From Leisingera daeponensis DSM 23529 (GTDB taxonomy: Bacteria > Pseudomonadota > Alphaproteobacteria > Rhodobacterales > Rhodobacteraceae): a stretch of 64,000 bases of DNA. A program made the translations under genes and the position numbers. The notes beneath the pieces were generated by a model, which saw nothing but the letters and a program-made list of their open reading frames with translations, was not told where the DNA came from and made no database searches. The stretch spans positions 1 through 64,000 of the forward strand of contig NZ_KI421503.1 of NCBI RefSeq assembly GCF_000473145.1, written 5' to 3'. Within the stretch, counting starts at the first letter, position 1. The number at the start of each line of letters is the position of its first letter. Positions 35,579 through 45,009 of this stretch are shown here, piece by piece.

Positions 35579-35609
35579 GGGGTCCTCCCGTCCGTTCGCT
35601 TCCGAAATA

Positions 35610-35638
35610 TAATTAGATAGCTAAGTTCAAGATGTCAA
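35610..35638 (-). promoter_or_regulatory. promoter and MarR-type operator, reductase operon
   Basis: On the minus strand a perfect -35 TTGACA (35638-35633) and a -10 TAATTA (35615-35610) are 17 bases apart. The palindrome TTAGATAGCTAA (35613-35624) overlaps the -10, so a bound repressor would block RNA polymerase. Confidence 0.75.
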
Positions 35639-35679
35639 CTGGACGCACCGCCCAGCCACGCGCTAATTGTGTCTAGAAA

Positions 35680-36865
35680 TCACATATTTGGCCCTAAACG
35701 GTCTTCTCGTCCGCCAATATCCTTGGCCGACATGACAACCCCTGCTTCAGACAGGTCCGAAACGCCATGACATCCCGAAAAAATCATGGTCCTGCGCATC
35801 TCGTCTTCGAGAATCGAAAGCGCGCTGGAAACCCCCGCACGCCCCCGCGCCGCCAGGCCGTAAAGAGGTGCCCTGCCCAGCAGCACAGCGTCCGCCCCCA
35901 ACCCAAGCGCCTTGACGATATCACTGCCGCGCCGAATACCACCATCAAGCAAAACTGTCATATGTTGGTCCAAGACGGACACAATCTCTGAAAGAATTTC
36001 AATCGTCGCCGGAGCTCCATCAAGCTGCCTGCCACCGTGGTTGGAAACAACCACCCCCATCAGCGCCTTCGCGTTGTGCGGCCATTGCATCCTCAGCACA
36101 CATGATCCCCTTAATCACAAGTGGCTCCTGCCACAGCTTCCGAAGACGCCTTACATCGTCCCAGGAAAAATTCGGGTTTCGTTGCGCCCGCGTAAATTCG
36201 GCAAGCGCCTTGTCGCTGACATCATCCCCCAAAAAGGCCGCCAGATTTTGCAGTCGCGGCCTATGTTGGCTCAGCCACACGGATTTGAACCATCTCGGAT
36301 GCAACAATCCGTCCAATACGACAGAGGGGCTCATGCGGATTTCATGCGCGAAACCATGCCGCAAATCCCTCTCTCTTTTGCCACCCACCAACGAGTCGAC
36401 AGTGATTACAAGAACACTGTAGCCCGCAGCCGACGCCCGTTCGATTAATGCATTGGAAAATGCTTCTTTGCCCCATGGGTACAGCTGAAACCAAAGTGGC
36501 CCGTTATTTTTCTGCGCGATTTCTTCCATAGTCGTGTTTGACGCTGTCGAAACCGTAAATGCGACCCCGGCCTGCTTTGCTGCGGCTGCAAGGTGCAAGT
36601 CCCCTTCTGGCCAATAAAGCCCGTTCAGGCCGATTGGTCCGATTTGGAAAGGCGCCGCATACTTCTGACCGAACAGCGTGACAGAGAGATCGACATCCCC
36701 ACCCTTGAGAATACGTGGCTTGAGTCGGATATCATCAAATGCGCTACGGTTCCTGTGCAGCGTGATTTCGCTCTCGGCACCACCATCCAGAAAATCAAAT
36801 ACCACACGGGGCAAACGCCGCCTGGCTCGGGTGCGAAAATCTTCGATGTTTACTTCTTGCCGCAT
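35680..36865 (-). pseudogene. FMN alpha-hydroxyacid dehydrogenase, frameshifted
   Basis: A lactate/mandelate dehydrogenase-type gene in two frames. The first part (36865 to about 36058) has VFDFLDGGAESEITLHRN and WFQLYPW; the second (about 36058 to 35680) has VVVSNHGGRQLDGAP with the catalytic histidine and DGGIRRGSDIVKALGLGA. They join in AAQREGADG-VVVSNHGG at a G5 run (plus-strand C5 at 36054-36058) where four would keep the frame. It is either a real mutation, a sequencing error or phase variation. Start at 36865 with AGGAGG. It follows the oxygenase gene and may oxidise a hydroxyacid side product. Confidence 0.85.
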
Positions 36866-36976
36866 CCGGCCTCCTGCCAGTTTCAACATGGCCACCAACC
36901 ATGCTCAGGGCCAGAATCAAAATCCGCCCAAGGTCTATGCGGCCCCGGGCGGATCTGTTTGCAAACGTCGGACCGG

Positions 36977-38257
36977 TTATTCAGCTGCGGCTGTTTTGCC
37001 CGAAGTATTCAGCAAGGTGCGCCAATCCACATCTTTCGGATAAACGCCTTCATGAGAGTTGATCATGCTTTGCGGGATTTCATAATCGGTGCCGATTGCT
37101 TTGCCACCCTCTGCCACTTTCTTGGCGGCATCCGCCATCAAGCGACGGAACTCGACGATAGCCAGGTCCGAAGCACCAAGCACATCGGTATGGCGCTGAA
37201 CGCGCGCGCCCATCGACACCCACATGGCGATATCCTGGTTCGGAATACCTTTGATCCCAGTGAAGTTACCTTCTTTCATGGCATCACGGTCTTGCAAGAA
37301 GTCGTTCTCGACAGTCCGCAGGCAGCGCCACTTGTCGTCAACATCCACTCCTGGAACAGCATGGGTAAACTTGCGCCATTCTTCGGTTGACGGCACATTC
37401 GGGCCATCCCAAGCGATGAAGTGGAACGCGGTCTCTTCATCATTGATCGGCACGATAACGGCCGCCACACGATAGTTGTTGTTCGGTGGGATCAACGAAT
37501 AGTAGGGCGCAACAAATTCGGTCACACGGATATAGTTATGGGTCGCCGCGTTTTTGATCGGCGTACGGATTGCAGCATAGTGGAACCCGTAGCTGGTTGT
37601 CTCTGTCTGCATACGCGGAGACTTGTCCGTCGAGGGACGGTACCAGGATTTTTCATCGGCAGCAGCACCTTCCACGCGGGCCGGAACCATGTCCGACGAG
37701 TGCAGCGAGGACGAGTGGGCACTGTCGATCTGACCTTCGTGGATCTGCGCCCAGTTTGCGGGAATGCGGATTTTAAGGATAGCGATCGCCGAATCCTCGC
37801 GCGGGGCAAACGCCGGCGGCTGGAATTCAGGCATATCTTCTTTGTCACCCAGCCAGGCCCAAACGAAACCACCCCATTCTTTCACAGGATAAGAGCGATG
37901 CTTCACCTTATCCATAAGGGGGCTACCTTCGGGTTCGGAGGACATGGCAACGACATTGCCATCAACATCCATTTTCCACCCGTGATACAGACACCGCAGC
38001 CCGCATTCTTCGTTCCGGCCATAGACCAGCGATGCCTTGCGGTGCGGGCAAAGTTCATCAAGCAGGCCAAGACGCCCTTTGGTGTCGCGGAACGCCACAT
38101 AGCTTTCCCCGAGCACCTCAACACGAAGCGGCTTGCCGTCGGGCTCTTCCACTTCTTCAATCAGGCATACAGGGGTCCAGTGCTGACGCATAAGACGTGC
38201 CATCGGTGCATCACCGGTCACGCGCGTCAGCAGTTCATTTTCTTCAGGTGTAAGCAT
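36977..38257 (-). CDS. phthalate 4,5-dioxygenase oxygenase subunit
   Basis: A 426-residue Rieske non-haem iron oxygenase closely resembling Pht3/OphA2: MLTPEENELLTRVTGDAPM start, Rieske ligands CPHRKASLVYG and CLYHGWKMDVDG (C-x-H, C-x2-H), mononuclear iron site in GQIDSAHSSSLHSSD, then GNFTGIKGIPNQDIAMWVSM. It adds O2 across C4-C5 of phthalate to give the cis-dihydrodiol. GGAGGAGATTC precedes the ATG. It has its own promoter with a MarR-type operator and is followed by the alpha-hydroxyacid dehydrogenase. No small beta subunit is expected for this class. Confidence 0.92.
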   Translation of the reverse strand: MLTPEENELLTRVTGDAPMARLMRQHWTPVCLIEEVEEPDGKPLRVEVLGESYVAFRDTKGRLGLLDELCPHRKASLVYGRNEECGLRCLYHGWKMDVDGNVVAMSSEPEGSPLMDKVKHRSYPVKEWGGFVWAWLGDKEDMPEFQPPAFAPREDSAIAILKIRIPANWAQIHEGQIDSAHSSSLHSSDMVPARVEGAAADEKSWYRPSTDKSPRMQTETTSYGFHYAAIRTPIKNAATHNYIRVTEFVAPYYSLIPPNNNYRVAAVIVPINDEETAFHFIAWDGPNVPSTEEWRKFTHAVPGVDVDDKWRCLRTVENDFLQDRDAMKEGNFTGIKGIPNQDIAMWVSMGARVQRHTDVLGASDLAIVEFRRLMADAAKKVAEGGKAIGTDYEIPQSMINSHEGVYPKDVDWRTLLNTSGKTAAAE

Positions 38258-38318
38258 TGAATCTCCTCCACAGGTCGCCGCATCAGAATTTGCGAAATTT
38301 TATTGGGAAACGCCATTA

Positions 38319-38347
38319 TTCTTAGCTCTCTAAGTTTAGTCTGTCAA
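38319..38347 (-). promoter_or_regulatory. promoter and MarR-type operator, oxygenase gene
   Basis: Minus-strand -35 TTGACA (38347-38342) and -10 TAAGAA (38324-38319), spacing 17. The palindrome TTAGCTCTCTAA (38322-38333) overlaps the -10. The layout is the same as before the reductase operon. Confidence 0.75.
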
Positions 38348-38674
38348 TGGGCAGAGTGATATTCCCCTTCACCTCACAAGTAAAAAAACCACGTATATAA
38401 AACTACTTATGGGTTTGCGAGCAATTGGTATTAATCCGCGCATGATCGGGCCTTGTGTCATACAGATCTGCTCTGCCGGTTCCTCTCTGGTTGTTCTATG
38501 GCCTCGGGATTCGTACACCCCGCTTGCGCAGCTCCCTGCATCGATCAGAATCACCGAAGTGTATTTTGATTAATAACCTCTTGGGCAAAAAAGCCCGCAG
38601 ACAGTCATCCGAACAGACCGCGATTGGAACCAAAGACGCGGCCTGAAACTTTTCCGTCTCTCAGTCAAAACGGC
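38348..38674. other. gap between oxygenase and TRAP operon
   Basis: About 330 bases without a recognisable gene; AT-rich at 38380-38410. Apart from the promoter to the left and the terminator to the right I see nothing in it. Confidence 0.35.
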
Positions 38675-38702
38675 AAGTAGCCGCCAAACCTGGCGGCCAC
38701 TT
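38675..38702 (-). terminator. terminator of the TRAP operon
   Basis: AAGTAGCCGCCA (38675-38686) and TGGCGGCCACTT (38691-38702) form a 12-bp stem with one mismatch and a 4-base loop; the minus strand continues GCCGTTTTGAC. It lies 36 bases after the permease stop. Confidence 0.7.
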
Positions 38703-38737
38703 TGGATTCGCATTCAGCACATTACACGTGGCTGACG

Positions 38738-40636
38738 TTACCCGCTTGCGGGGACTTCTTCCTTCAACAAGGCCTGTCGTCCAACCAGAGCGATGATAAG
38801 CAAGGTACACACAATTGAGACCGCGAAGTACGGGCTAACCGCGCCAATTGCAAAAATCGTCAGGAGACCTCGCTCTAACGAGCTGAGCTGGGTTTTGATA
38901 AAGCCTTCCATTGACGCCGAGACTGCAAGAGCACCAGCAGCGGCACCAATAACAGCAAGCGTATTTGCCAACGGACCAAGCTCAAGAACGATGCCGGGGT
39001 TCCAGACAAAAGCGAATGGCAGAAGGAAGCCAACAATTGCAAGCCGCACAGCCGAAAATGCGATCTTGAATGGATCGTCATCAGCAATCGCAGACGCTGC
39101 GATTGCAGCCACAGCGATTGGCGGCGTCAAAGCAGACAGGATTGCATAGTAGAGCAGGAACATCTGGCTCGGCAGCAGAGGGAAACCCAGCTTGGAAAGA
39201 GCGGGGCCGACAAGCACAGCCGCCAGAATATACGCACTCGGAGTCGGCATACCCAAGCCCAGCACAATGGTCACCACAGCAGCAATCACTAGCGTCAACA
39301 GCGGCTGCGCATTACTGACCGTCAGGATCACGTTAGCCGATTTCATCCCCAATCCTGTCATAGACAGGCCGCCAATAACCAGACCAGCAGCAGCACATGC
39401 CCCAGCGACAGGCAAAATTTGCAGGGTGGTTGTGCCAAGGCCTTCCACCATTGCCCACAACGACATCCGCGTTTGCTTGAGGATCATCGACGCAAGGATT
39501 GTCACCAGAACACCAACACCTGCGGTGAAGGTCGGCGAATAGCCAAGTATCAGCGCCACAATGATCCCGATAATGGGCAGCAAGAAAACCCAGCCGGTTC
39601 TGAACGTTTCCTTCGTCGTCGGGATTTCATCCTGAGAAGGCCGCAGATCGTATTTCACTGCGCGGAAGTGCACCTGGGTAAACACGCCCATATAGTACAG
39701 CAACGCAGGAATAAGCGCGGCAAGCACGATCGCATTGTACGAGATACCCGAATACTCTGCCATGATGAAGGCAGCCGAGCCCATAATCGGCGGCATGGCA
39801 CTGCCCCCCGTGGACGCCGCAACTTCAACCGCACCCGCAAACCGGGCCTTATAGCCCAAGCGCTTCATCACCGGGATCGTGATGGACCCCGTGGCCACAA
39901 CATCCGAGGTTGGGCTACCAGACATGGTTCCATACAGACCCGACGAAATGATGGCGATCTTTGCAGGGCCGCCTCGTGCACCCCCGGTGACCAGAGCCGC
40001 CAGGTTGAAAAAGAAGTCCCCTCCCCCAGCCTTGGCAAGGAAAGTCCCGAACATCACGAACAGGAAGACGTAACTTGCCACAACCTGAAGCGGGACACCG
40101 AACAACCCATCTGTGGTGAAGATCAGAATATCGAGCAGATAGCTGAACTCGCTGACGCGATGCCCGAACGGCGGCGGCAGAAGATAGCCAAAAAGGTTGT
40201 AAATCAGGAACAGCATCACAACGCCTGTCAGCCCCAAGCCAGTTGTCCGGCGCGTGGCTTCGATGGTCAGGAACAGCAGTGACGACCCAAAGAACAACTG
40301 ATCCGTCGTGAACTGGTCCAGCAGGCTGATACGGTCCGAAATCTCGCCAGAGCTTACATAGAAGTAAATCCCGCAGGCCAAGCTGAGCGCAGACAACATC
40401 CAGTCATAAAATGGAATGCTATCTGGCGCTTTCGCGGTTGCACCAATCGCCAAGAAGAGAATCGTGAAAATCCCGGATACGAACAGGATCCCCTGAATGA
40501 GCGGGTCTGCGATAATGAACAGATTAGAGTGAATCACCCATGCCGCGAACGCCGCGGCCAGAACCATGACGACGGTCCGCATGGGTGGCTCTAGCTTCCG
40601 ACGGCGTCCAGTTTCGGTAAGAGAAGGGAAATTCAT
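38738..40636 (-). CDS. TRAP transporter fused permease (4TM/12TM)
   Basis: A 632-residue membrane protein joining the small DctQ-like and large DctM-like TRAP subunits, the arrangement usual with TAXI-type binding proteins. Around 16 hydrophobic segments; DctM blocks are GGARGGPAKIAIISSGLYGTMSGSPTSDVV (over residues 222-251), GGSAMPPIMG and GLGMPTPSAYILAA. It uses an ion gradient to import an organic acid; phthalate is the likely substrate from the neighbourhood. It follows the binding-protein gene with a 156-base gap holding a strong hairpin. Confidence 0.9.
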   Translation of the reverse strand: MNFPSLTETGRRRKLEPPMRTVVMVLAAAFAAWVIHSNLFIIADPLIQGILFVSGIFTILFLAIGATAKAPDSIPFYDWMLSALSLACGIYFYVSSGEISDRISLLDQFTTDQLFFGSSLLFLTIEATRRTTGLGLTGVVMLFLIYNLFGYLLPPPFGHRVSEFSYLLDILIFTTDGLFGVPLQVVASYVFLFVMFGTFLAKAGGGDFFFNLAALVTGGARGGPAKIAIISSGLYGTMSGSPTSDVVATGSITIPVMKRLGYKARFAGAVEVAASTGGSAMPPIMGSAAFIMAEYSGISYNAIVLAALIPALLYYMGVFTQVHFRAVKYDLRPSQDEIPTTKETFRTGWVFLLPIIGIIVALILGYSPTFTAGVGVLVTILASMILKQTRMSLWAMVEGLGTTTLQILPVAGACAAAGLVIGGLSMTGLGMKSANVILTVSNAQPLLTLVIAAVVTIVLGLGMPTPSAYILAAVLVGPALSKLGFPLLPSQMFLLYYAILSALTPPIAVAAIAASAIADDDPFKIAFSAVRLAIVGFLLPFAFVWNPGIVLELGPLANTLAVIGAAAGALAVSASMEGFIKTQLSSLERGLLTIFAIGAVSPYFAVSIVCTLLIIALVGRQALLKEEVPASG

Positions 40637-40749
40637 GCTGGCACCATTTCCATGTTTGTGAGGTTTGGTCAGCTTTGAGTGCGCAAAATCATCCTACTGC
40701 CCGTGATCAGCACGGCCAGAGCACGACAGAGGCACTCTTGCAAACGAAT

Positions 40750-40775
40750 CCGGTGCGCTTTGGTCAGCGCACCGG
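40750..40775 (-). repeat. intercistronic hairpin, TRAP operon
   Basis: Perfect 10-bp stem CCGGTGCGCT (40750-40759) / AGCGCACCGG (40766-40775), 6-base loop, between the binding-protein stop (40793) and the permease start (40636). Such stems lower expression of the permease relative to the binding protein by partial termination or by protecting the upstream mRNA end. Confidence 0.65.
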
Positions 40776-40792
40776 CATTGTTTTCCGAAGGC

Positions 40793-41782
40793 TTACTTGA
40801 GAAGCCCCAGCTCCATGTAGGCGCGCTTCGCGCCCGGGTGGAACGGCAGCGTTCTCTGCGAAACCAGCAACTCAGTTGAGAGCTGTTTCATTGCGTTATG
40901 AACGCCGCGGATTTCATCAATGTTCGAGGCAATGCTCTTGGCCAGCATGTAACCGGTTTCTTCGGGCAAGGCATCAGAGGTGATTACCATCGCGCCAAGT
41001 GCCAGCGTGATAACATCGGAAGTCTGGTTCTTATAGTTTCCGGCGGGAATGACGTAGGTCCCGGTGCCAAAACGCTCATTGGTCTTTTCGATGATATCCT
41101 GAGGCACGCTCAGCAGAACAACGTCGTTGCCTTCATCAACCTTGCGGAACGACGAGTGCCCAACGAAGATACCGTTGATCACCATATCCGTACGGCCATC
41201 GCTGATCAGGTCTGCCTGCTGGGACGAACCGCCACGCACCAGAACGCCGCCATTCGCTTCAATCGTTCCTTCGTCATAGCCTGCTTCTTCCAGCATGAAA
41301 GTGGCAATATTGGCCACGATGTTACCTGCGTTGTTGTTCGCCACACGGATTGCAGCGCCCGACTTCGCCAAGTCGTCGATGCTGTCGATGTTATACTCTT
41401 CGGCAAGAGACTTCTTGATGAAGAAATGCATCGGGGCCCAGTTGTACATGTACCCGATTGCCTGAAGGTTCTCGATGGGCGCCTTGAACGGCTCATCACC
41501 CGCTAGCGCCAGCTTGATTTCTGCATCATGGGCCAGACCCAGATCTGTCCGGTTTGCACCCAGCAGACCGATATTTGCGAAACCGCCACCAGTGGCCTGG
41601 TAGGTCACGACACCGCTTGCATCGTCAACCTTCACAGCCCGGTCGATCCCTGCGCCCAGCAGCGACCAAAGACCTGACGGACTCCCCCCGGACAACGTGA
41701 CGTTGACGCTGTCCGCCATGACGCCGGTCCCGATAACGGAGATGCTCAGCGCCGCAACGGCAGCCTTGATTTGCTTTTTCAT
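40793..41782 (-). CDS. TAXI-family TRAP solute-binding protein
   Basis: A 329-residue periplasmic protein. The signal peptide is MKKQIKAAVAALSISVIGTG followed by VMADSVN, with cleavage near residue 23. Family blocks are TLSGGSPSGLWSLLGAGIDRAVK, QATGGGFANIGLLGANRTDLGLAHD-type (residues 63-87) and LLSVPQDIIEKTNE. It captures the substrate and hands it to the fused permease. It is first in the operon; AGGGAGGAAAC precedes the ATG. Substrate inferred to be phthalate or a related aromatic acid. Confidence 0.9.
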   Translation of the reverse strand: MKKQIKAAVAALSISVIGTGVMADSVNVTLSGGSPSGLWSLLGAGIDRAVKVDDASGVVTYQATGGGFANIGLLGANRTDLGLAHDAEIKLALAGDEPFKAPIENLQAIGYMYNWAPMHFFIKKSLAEEYNIDSIDDLAKSGAAIRVANNNAGNIVANIATFMLEEAGYDEGTIEANGGVLVRGGSSQQADLISDGRTDMVINGIFVGHSSFRKVDEGNDVVLLSVPQDIIEKTNERFGTGTYVIPAGNYKNQTSDVITLALGAMVITSDALPEETGYMLAKSIASNIDEIRGVHNAMKQLSTELLVSQRTLPFHPGAKRAYMELGLLK

Positions 41783-41805
41783 GGTTTCCTCCCTGTCATA
41801 TTATC

Positions 41806-41868
41806 ATAGATTTCTAAATTTAGATATCTATCTTGTAGATCATTATTAAAAACCGAACTTTGCGTCAA
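41806..41868 (-). promoter_or_regulatory. TRAP promoter with two MarR-type operators
   Basis: Minus-strand -35 TTGACG (41868-41863) and -10 TAATGA (41845-41840), spacing 17. Two palindromes lie between the -10 and the gene: TTAGATATCTAT (41820-41831) and ATAGATTTCTAA (41806-41817), 14 bases centre to centre. Confidence 0.7.
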
Positions 41869-42109
41869 CCATGATTGAAACCGAGACACCGTCCAAAAAT
41901 TTAGGTTAAGAACTGCGAATGGCTTGAACGCTCTCGCAGAGCATCCAAACCCCTACTCACATAAGGTTGCAGCACGCCCAAGGCCTAGCACAAGACTATT
42001 CCGAACTCTCTCAGAGCTTCCCCAAAACTATACATCTCAGCGGAAGTAGCCCAACGGAATCACCTGAGCCTAAAAGGCCCGGCTATCGCAGATGAAGCTA
42101 AAGAGACCT

Positions 42110-42637
42110 TCAGGATCCAAGGTTACTTCTGGTCGGTGGGACGCGGACACCGCTCAAAGCAGCTTTTTCCTCATCATCTTCGAGGTTTCGAATCATTACA
42201 GCAAGGGCCTTGCGCAATGTTTTCTCTTCGGCACCACTCAGGCCTCTGATGGCGGCGTTATTCACTTCGTGTGCCAAAGGCTCCAGGAGATCCCGCAACT
42301 CCCAACCTTTTTCCGTGAGGAAAGCATGCTGACGACGACGGTTCCCAGCCACATTGCGGCGTTCAATATATCCAAGCTCTTCCATTCGGCTGAGTGCAGT
42401 ATGCGCAGTAGGCTCTGTCAGATGTGCTCTTTCGCTTAACTCTCGTTGCGACAAACCATCTTCCTGCCAAAGGATTCGAAGGAATATCCACTGCCCGAAA
42501 GTCACATTTTGCGTCTGTAACCGCAGCTGCAACGCACGGTTAAACCCTCTTGCCGCAAGACGTACCAAGCGAGCAATGCGCTCGTTATATTGGGTCAAAC
42601 CGTCGTCTTTCAACGCGGAATCAGATTTTTCGTTCAT
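42110..42637 (-). CDS. MarR-family regulator
   Basis: A 175-residue MarR protein: winged helix with VTFGQWIFLRILWQEDGLSQ, ELSERAHLTEPTAHTALSRMEELGYIERR (over residues 68-96) and the wing NRRRQHAFLTEKGWEL. It is the only complete MarR in the window and so the first candidate to bind the TTAG-N4-CTAA sites of the phthalate and TRAP promoters; aromatic acids are common MarR ligands. No such site is seen before its own gene. It stands alone between the TRAP operon and the pseudogene block. Confidence 0.88.
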   Translation of the reverse strand: MNEKSDSALKDDGLTQYNERIARLVRLAARGFNRALQLRLQTQNVTFGQWIFLRILWQEDGLSQRELSERAHLTEPTAHTALSRMEELGYIERRNVAGNRRRQHAFLTEKGWELRDLLEPLAHEVNNAAIRGLSGAEEKTLRKALAVMIRNLEDDEEKAALSGVRVPPTRSNLGS

Positions 42638-42859
42638 GTATGCTCAGACCACAAACATCTATTGCCCAAAATCAGTTCTGGGCTTCTACAGGTCCGAGAC
42701 TATCCCTGTCATCTTACGAAGATGCAAGCCTCAACAATGTCACTACTTTTACAGCTAGTGACATGCGGTGCGCGCAAACCGACGTAAATCTTGCAGCAAA
42801 CCCTGCTTACAACTTTTCGATTTTTTCTCTCCATATTTTTCGATTTGGGGGTTTCTGCG

Positions 42860-43760
42860 CGCTTGATGCGTGTTGCGTTTTCGACGAAGATGTCGGGCAA
42901 GACGGTGTAGAGCTCAATGGTGTGTCCCGGGATATGCGGGGGGAGGATCACCCGGTCGAAGCCGCGCAGCGGGCGGGCAGCGGTTCGGTTTCCGTCACGC
43001 CTAGCCTAGCACCGGCTAGGTGTCCTGCTGTCATCACCCGCACCAGCGCATCCTCATCAATGAAACCCCGCGCGAGGTGTTGATTAACACCGCATCCGGC
43101 TTCATCATGCGCAGTTCGGCCTCGCAGATCATTCCTCGTGTCTGCGCGTTCAACGGCACATGCAGGCTCACCAACATCACACATGGCCAGAAGCTCAGCG
43201 CGTTTCACCAGCCCCACGCCCGTAGGTGCGGTGTCCGGTATCAGGAACGGATCGTGCACCAGTATCTGTGCCGGATCTGTGCCGGCTCGAACGCCAACTG
43301 TCGCTCGATCACCCGGTCCTATCCGCCCCGAGTCGATCAATCCGATCGCCCGGCCTCGCACCATCCGCGCAAATATCTGTTGCGGTCGGCCCGCATTCTC
43401 GCGCAGCAGGCGCTCGGATTCATGCAGCCGGTACAGCAGCACCAGTATCAGCATCCCTATCGCTTCGGGCATCCCCAAAAAGTTCTCGGGCGTTACACCA
43501 TTCGTCACGATCAGACCGCGCGCGGCACAGGCCTCCCAGATCTCCCGCACCCACCCCGATCGTTGGAAGTACTAGCGCCCGCGGCCGTGGCGAGGCGTCC
43601 AGATCCGCGTCGCTCAGCCCCGACCGCGAACTGACCACGATGATAGCAACGTCCGACAGCAGCGCCTGCCGCTGTTCCTCCGTCAGCCGCAGCGGAACAC
43701 CTAGGGTGATCTGGGGGCCGCGAACGACCTCCCAGCCTTCGGTCCGCAGACGATCCGAAC
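42860..43760 (-). pseudogene. D-2-hydroxyacid dehydrogenase, decayed
   Basis: Starts at the fusion point (DRLRTEGWEVVRGP) and continues through LTEEQRQALLSDVAIIVVSS, LIVTNGVTPENFLGMPEAIG and the catalytic-domain parts, which must be read in alternating frames ([13 protein letters not shown] in one, FIDEDALV and TETEPLPA in another), to LPDIFVENATRI near 42864. At least three frame changes are present, and the start codon region was lost in a deletion that joined it to the TPP enzyme gene. Confidence 0.8.
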
Positions 43761-44877
43761 CCTCGAAGTCCAGTGGGTGACGGAAGTGCCACGCCTCGCC
43801 CGCCCAGCCCAACGGCAAACACACAAAGCTGGCACAGACACCTTCCAGACCTTCGCCAAGCGCCCCGGCCTGCGTCATGATATCAAGCTCAACCTCTGCA
43901 TCGGGGGCGTTCAGCGCAGGTTTGATCGGTAAATCACCGGGCATCTCGCCCGCCCCTACACCCAGAGCATCGGCAATCGCATGCATCGCAACATCCGGAC
44001 CGCAGGCCAGCCGCAGATTCAGCGCAGGCAGCGCCTGATGCTCCATCCCCCAGCCATTGTGCAGCTGATAATCCAGCGACGCCTGGATCACCTGCGCCTT
44101 CACATCGCCCGCCAGTTTCAGCGTGCCCGCGACATCCAGCCAGTCCAGGCTCAGGATCACATCCGCCTCGCGCAGCACCGCGCCCGCCGCATCGTCAATG
44201 AAGAAGGCCGGTTTGCCGCGATGCTGCGGGTGATCCGTCGGGAAGGACGCCCCGTTCCGGATATCCGTCAGAACCTTCGCCCCAGCGCCTTGGCGTTCTT
44301 CGGCAGATCTGCCGCCCGCGCCACTCCTTCGGCCGAGGGTGCCGCCGGAGGCGACGGCTGGTAACGCGCAAAATCTGGCAACTCCGGTGCCTTCTCGTGC
44401 TGCTTTTCCTGGATCGACACGTCGAAGTTCACATAGGTCGGGCCTTTCGGTTCGCTCCACGCGATTACATCCGCACGCAACATCGATTCCAGCGCCGCAT
44501 CAACCGGCCCCGTCGCCCCATAAATCAGAACCGGCACACGGTCGCACCACACGTTGAAGATCGCCATCGTACCATGCATCAGACCCACGTTGCTGTGCAG
44601 GATCACCGCCAATGGCTCCCCCGCCACCTTCGCATAGCCATGCGCAATCGCAACCGCATGCTCTTCGTGCAGACACAACAGCATCTGCGGATCTTCATTG
44701 CCAAGGTGGTTCACAAGGCTGTCGTGCAAACCCCGAAAGCTCGACCCCGGGTTCAGTGCAACATACTTCACTCACCCCCAAACCTCGCAATATATCCGCA
44801 AATACATCGCTACCCCACACCCCCAAACTATCCGACGATACTGGGCGCTCAACCTGATACAGCCTGTGGTCTGTCAT
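43760..44877 (-). pseudogene. TPP-dependent enzyme, decayed
   Basis: Resembles acetolactate synthase/benzoylformate decarboxylase-type thiamine enzymes. The start at 44877 has AAGGAAAGG upstream. A tandem GTGA duplication near 44766 shifts the frame before YVALNPGSSFRGLHDSL; the catalytic-glutamate block LCLHEEHAVAIAHGYAK is present; about 35 residues after YGATGPVDA are missing; a second frameshift lies near 44290; and after HPLDF at 43760 the whole TPP-binding C-terminal domain is deleted. It cannot be functional. Confidence 0.85.
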
Positions 44878-44952
44878 GTGTCTTGACCTTTCCTTATGAA
44901 GTGTTGATGCAACAGCGCCCCATTTTGAAAGGCGTACGCAATAGGTATCCAT

Positions 44953-44973
44953 TGCCCGCCGAAAGGGCGGGCA
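44953..44973. terminator. hairpin between nadC and TPP pseudogene
   Basis: TGCCCGCC (44953-44960) / GGCGGGCA (44966-44973), loop of 5, followed on the plus strand by TTTTGCATTT. It lies 37 bases beyond nadC; the T tail is on the plus side, so its use as a nadC terminator is uncertain. Confidence 0.5.
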
Positions 44974-45009
44974 TTTTGCATTTCAGACGGTCTGGAGCGG
45001 CTCAGAGGA

